DNA of 9,539 nucleotides, from assembly GCA_964397015.1 (NCBI GenBank), contig CAYNHL010000135.1, forward strand, positions 1 through 9,539. The letters are read 5' to 3'. The notes beneath the pieces were generated by a model. The model saw only the letters and a list, made by a program, of their open reading frames with translations, was not told where the DNA came from and searched no databases. Position 1 is the first letter of the stretch. Each line of letters begins with the position of its first letter. Made by a program: the position numbers and the translations under genes. Shown piece after piece: positions 6,923 through 9,539 of this stretch. The DNA is from MADRE2 sp964397015 (GTDB lineage: Bacteria > Desulfobacterota > Desulfobacteria > Desulfobacterales > Desulfobacteraceae).

Positions 6923-6951
6923 ATGCTAATCAAATCATGCGGTAAAATCAA
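6923..6951 (-). promoter_or_regulatory. Candidate sigma70-like promoter for the histidine kinase
   Basis: Read on the - strand, TTGATT (6946-6951, four of six to the -35 consensus) is followed after exactly 17 bases by TAGCAT (6923-6928, four of six to the -10 consensus). This leaves a leader of roughly 50 bases before the kinase ATG at 6865. It is the best-spaced pair I found on that strand of the intergenic region, but both hexamers are weak. Confidence 0.3.
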
Positions 6952-6968
6952 TTATAAAACACCACAAC

Positions 6969-6999
6969 ATTCCCCTTTAATGATCACAGGGAATATGAT
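6969..6999 (+). promoter_or_regulatory. glnS upstream region: small inverted repeat and -10-like TATGAT
   Basis: ATTCCC (6969-6974) and GGGAAT (6989-6994) form a 6-bp inverted repeat around a 14-base loop that contains the palindrome TGATCA (6981-6986). TATGAT at 6994-6999 matches five of six -10 bases, but no acceptable -35 lies at the right distance. The element may mark the glnS promoter or an activator site, or it may be chance. Confidence 0.2.
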
Positions 7000-7062
7000 A
7001 CATAGGATGCGTCATACATATACAGATAACAACTGAAATTTGCTTAACATATCGAGGACCAT

Positions 7063-8730
7063 ATGCGCGACGACACCAGGGGGCATTTTATCGAGGCCAT
7101 TATCCGGCAGGATATAGAGAACAATAAAAACAATGGAAAGGTCTGCACGCGGTTCCCGCCGGAGCCCAACGGTTTTCTCCACATCGGACATGCCAAGTCC
7201 ATCTGCCTGAACTACAACATGGCAGAAAAATTCAACGGCACATGCAACCTGAGATTTGACGATTCGAACCCGGCTAAAGAAAAACAGGTCTATATCGACT
7301 CTATCACCGACAATGTCAGGTGGCTGGGGTTTGATGCAGCAACTCCCCTTTTTGCTTCTGATTATTTCCAGCAACTGTATGAATTCGCCCTGGTGCTGAT
7401 CAGAAAACAAAAGGCCTATGTGTGCAGCCTGCCGCCCGACCAGATAAAAGCCTTCAGGGGGACCCTTACAGAACCGGGCAAGGACAGTCCATTCAGAAAC
7501 CGCAGCATTGAAGAAAACCTTGCCCTTTTTGAGCAGATGAAAGAGGGCCGGGTCGAGGAAGGCTATCATACGCTGCGGGCCAGAATTGACATGGCCTCCC
7601 CCAATATCAACCTGAGAGACCCCATAATCTACCGGGTCAAGAACGCCCCCCACCCGCGGACCGGTACAACCTGGCACATCTATCCAATGTACGATTTTGC
7701 CCACTGCCTTTCCGACGCCATTGAAGGAATAACCCACTCCCTTTGCACACTTGAGTTTGAAGACCACCGCCCCCTTTACGACTGGATAGTCGAACAGGCA
7801 GATGCTCCATGTCACCCGCGCCAGATTGAATTTGCCCGGATGAACATAAATTACACGGTCCTCAGCAAGCGCAAGCTTCAGCGGCTGGTTCAAGAAGGCC
7901 ATGTAGACGGGTGGGACGACCCGAGGCTGCTCACCCTTGCCGGAATGCAGCGCAGGGGATACACTCCTGAATCCATAAAGACCTTTTGTGACGTTATCGG
8001 GGTCTCGAAAAAAGAGAGCCGCATCGATATGGGGCTGCTGGAAAGCTGCCTGAGAGATGACCTCAATGAAAAAGCCTGGCGGGTTATGGGTGTTTTGAAT
8101 CCGCTGAAGGTGACCATTGAAAATTATCCGGATGACCTGACAGAGGAACTGACCGCTGTCAATCATCCCCAGAAGCCGGAAATGGGGAGCCGGAAAGTGA
8201 CATTTTCAAAAGAACTGTATATCGAACAATCCGATTTTATGGAAGATCCCCCGAAAAAATTTTTCCGCCTCGGACCTGGCCGGGAAGTCAGGCTCCGGTA
8301 CGCCTATTTCATCACCTGTAAAAAAATCGTCAAAGACCCGGATACCGGCAGGGTCATCGAGCTGATCTGCACCTATGATCCTGATACCAGGGGAGGAAAC
8401 GCACCGGACGGCCGGAAAGTCAAGGGAACCATCCACTGGGTGAATGCCAGGGACTGCATGGATGCGAGGGTCATGCTCTATGACCGGCTGTTCAGGGATG
8501 AAGACCCTGAAAAAGACAATGATTTTACAGACAACCTCAATCCCGGGTCTCTCGAGGTGCTCGACCACTGCAAGATTGAATCATCTCTGCAGTCCGCACC
8601 GGTTCAAACCGTATACCAGTTTGAACGCATGGGGTATTTCTGCAGGGATGATAGTCTCACACAGGACGGCACCCCGGTGTTCAACCGGACCGTCACCTTG
8701 AGAGATACATGGGCCAGGATGAAAGGATAA
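7063..8730 (+). CDS. glnS: Glutaminyl-tRNA synthetase, 555 aa
   Basis: This enzyme joins glutamine to tRNA(Gln) with ATP in the cytoplasm. Class I signatures are clear: PEPNGFLHIGHAKS (33-46) holds the HIGH motif at 40-43, and VLSKRKL (266-272) is the KMSKS-equivalent loop typical of GlnS. LRFDDSNPAKE (63-73) and the GYTPESIKTFCDVIGVSK region (299-316) are also characteristic. The beta-barrel anticodon-binding half follows from about residue 340 to the end. Length equals that of the E. coli type, with no extra YqeY-like tail. The start at 7063 is supported by GAGGA at 7054-7058, four bases upstream. All key motifs are intact. A functional GlnS means that glutaminyl-tRNA need not depend only on the Glu-tRNA amidotransferase route. 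It is divergent from the kinase and convergent with cysS. Confidence 0.97.
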   Translation: MRDDTRGHFIEAIIRQDIENNKNNGKVCTRFPPEPNGFLHIGHAKSICLNYNMAEKFNGTCNLRFDDSNPAKEKQVYIDSITDNVRWLGFDAATPLFASDYFQQLYEFALVLIRKQKAYVCSLPPDQIKAFRGTLTEPGKDSPFRNRSIEENLALFEQMKEGRVEEGYHTLRARIDMASPNINLRDPIIYRVKNAPHPRTGTTWHIYPMYDFAHCLSDAIEGITHSLCTLEFEDHRPLYDWIVEQADAPCHPRQIEFARMNINYTVLSKRKLQRLVQEGHVDGWDDPRLLTLAGMQRRGYTPESIKTFCDVIGVSKKESRIDMGLLESCLRDDLNEKAWRVMGVLNPLKVTIENYPDDLTEELTAVNHPQKPEMGSRKVTFSKELYIEQSDFMEDPPKKFFRLGPGREVRLRYAYFITCKKIVKDPDTGRVIELICTYDPDTRGGNAPDGRKVKGTIHWVNARDCMDARVMLYDRLFRDEDPEKDNDFTDNLNPGSLEVLDHCKIESSLQSAPVQTVYQFERMGYFCRDDSLTQDGTPVFNRTVTLRDTWARMKG

Positions 8731-8750
8731 GACAACCGGCTGCCGCTTTC

Positions 8751-8796
8751 TTTTCCGGTCTCCATAGGATTCCTGAGCTTTTTGGAGACCGGAAAA
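8751..8796. terminator. Stem-loop between the convergent glnS and cysS genes, non-canonical tails
   Basis: TTTTCCGGTCTCC (8751-8763) pairs perfectly with GGAGACCGGAAAA (8784-8796), giving a 13-bp stem and a 20-base loop. It lies alone in the 73-base gap between the two stops (8730 and 8804), where a shared terminator is expected. However, the T run begins the stem and the A run ends it, on both strands. So neither transcript has a U tract directly after the hairpin; the + strand continues with AATCTTGTTATT. It may act as an end-protecting or Rho-assisted structure rather than a textbook intrinsic terminator. Confidence 0.5.
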
Positions 8797-8803
8797 AATC
8801 TTG

Positions 8804-9539
8804 TTATTCAACCTTCCAGGTTGTGCCGTCCGGGCCGTCTTCAAGAACGATATTCATCGCCTTGAGCCGGTCACGTATAGCGTCGGCGGCTGCAAAATCC
8901 TTTGCTTCCCGCGCCTTTTTCCTTTCAAGGATCAAGGCGGCAACAGCTTGAGGGTCGATGTCCCGCCCGGCCATGCTTTTTTCTTTTTTCCCGGCAAAAT
9001 GGTCCACAGGGGGCAAAAGAAAAATTCCCAGGATACCGGAAATTGAGTTGATATCTTGAACCATGCCGGCAAGAATCTTTCGTGATTCCTTTGTCAAGGG
9101 ATTATCCAGCAGCCGGTTCCCCTGTTTGACCGCTTCAAATACGGCGGCAATGCCACGGGCTGAATTGAAATCATCGTCCATGGCCTTTGCAAAAGAGTGC
9201 CACACAGGACCCTGCTCCATGCCTGTCCCGGCCGGTTCAATACCTGAATCGCCCACGCGCTCCAAAAACGTGTAGATCCGGTCCAGGCCGGCCGACATCT
9301 CCTTCATGGTATCCTCGTTGTAGTCAATGGGGCTGCGGTAATGCTTGGACAAAAGGAACATGCGGATAACTTCAGGGGAATAGACAGCCAGGACTTCCTT
9401 GATCATGGTGAAATTACCAAGGGATTTGGACATTTTTTCATTGTTGATATCCACAAATCCGTTGTGAATCCAGTATTTTACAAACGGTTGTTCAAAAAGA
9501 GCCTCGGACTGGGCAATCTCATTCTCGTGGTGGGGGAAT
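8804..9539 (-). CDS. cysS: Cysteinyl-tRNA synthetase, C-terminal half (cut by the right edge)
   Basis: This enzyme attaches cysteine to tRNA(Cys). The frame is open to the window edge and gives 244 residues, about half of a normal CysS. It starts in FPHHENEIAQSEALFEQPFV, whose first histidine and last glutamate of HHENE correspond to two of the catalytic zinc ligands of E. coli CysS (H234, E238). KMSKSLGNF follows, with KMSKS encoded at 9422-9436. Next come HYRSPIDYNED, the DALR-type helical anticodon domain and the usual C-terminal end with ERKKAREAKDFAAADAIRD and DGPDGTTWKVE. The TAA is at 8804-8806. A GTG at 9452-9454 is internal, not the start, because recognisable CysS sequence continues upstream of it. 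The N-terminal half, with the HIGH motif and first zinc cysteine, lies outside the window. Confidence 0.97.
   Translation of the reverse strand, partial: FPHHENEIAQSEALFEQPFVKYWIHNGFVDINNEKMSKSLGNFTMIKEVLAVYSPEVIRMFLLSKHYRSPIDYNEDTMKEMSAGLDRIYTFLERVGDSGIEPAGTGMEQGPVWHSFAKAMDDDFNSARGIAAVFEAVKQGNRLLDNPLTKESRKILAGMVQDINSISGILGIFLLPPVDHFAGKKEKSMAGRDIDPQAVAALILERKKAREAKDFAAADAIRDRLKAMNIVLEDGPDGTTWKVE

Noticed and set aside
6237..6929. 230-codon + strand open frame opposite the kinase N-terminal half
   Set aside because: It is antisense to the HAMP/PAS part of a clear kinase. The serine/isoleucine-rich, low-complexity translation is typical of a shadow frame.
7012..8166. 384-codon open frame on the - strand opposite glnS
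   Set aside because: It lies almost wholly antisense to an unmistakable glnS. Its translation shows no domain I recognise and it is explained by codon bias of the true gene leaving the opposed frame free of stops.
9452..9454. GTG as the start of the - strand gene at the right edge
   Set aside because: Recognisable CysS sequence (FPHHENEIAQS) continues in frame upstream to the window end, so this GTG is an internal valine.

Overview
The window is 9,539 bases of gene-dense, moderately GC-rich bacterial chromosome. It holds five complete protein genes, one gene cut by the right edge, and an uncertain open frame at the left edge. No RNA gene, insertion sequence, phage gene or CRISPR array was seen. 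Gene style and content suggest an anaerobic, Gram-negative bacterium of the former Deltaproteobacteria, such as a Desulfobacteria-type sulfate reducer. The clues are the histidine-kinase subtype with a long insert after the phospho-histidine, the direct glutaminyl-tRNA synthetase, and the type of sugar-active gene pair. This placement is an inference from protein style, not a measured phylogeny.

Layout: (1) Positions 1-138 carry a short open frame whose strand and identity cannot be settled. (2) Positions 234-5158 carry three tightly packed + strand genes: a 759-residue six-hairpin glycosidase-like protein, a 433-residue GT4 glycosyltransferase, and a 448-residue class III PLP aminotransferase. 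The first pair overlaps by four bases (ATGA) and the second pair abuts with no gap, so they are almost certainly one operon. (3) Positions 5162-6865 carry, on the - strand, a membrane-bound HAMP-PAS histidine kinase that converges on the operon with only three bases between stop codons. No response regulator is visible. (4) A 197-base divergent intergenic region precedes glnS (7063-8730, +). (5) glnS converges on cysS (8804 to the right edge, -), with a 13-bp-stem hairpin between them.

How the parts may work together: the coupling of the first three genes suggests one glycan or glycolipid task, in which the GT4 enzyme builds a glycoside and the (alpha/alpha)6 protein trims or remodels it. The role of the aminotransferase is unclear; it may make an amino-group building block or be linked only by co-expression. 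The exact substrates cannot be read from sequence. The kinase and the two tRNA synthetases look like independent functions. The best candidate for an undescribed system is the three-gene module. The kinase also has a 12-bp tandem duplication in its signalling coiled coil that could be functionally interesting.
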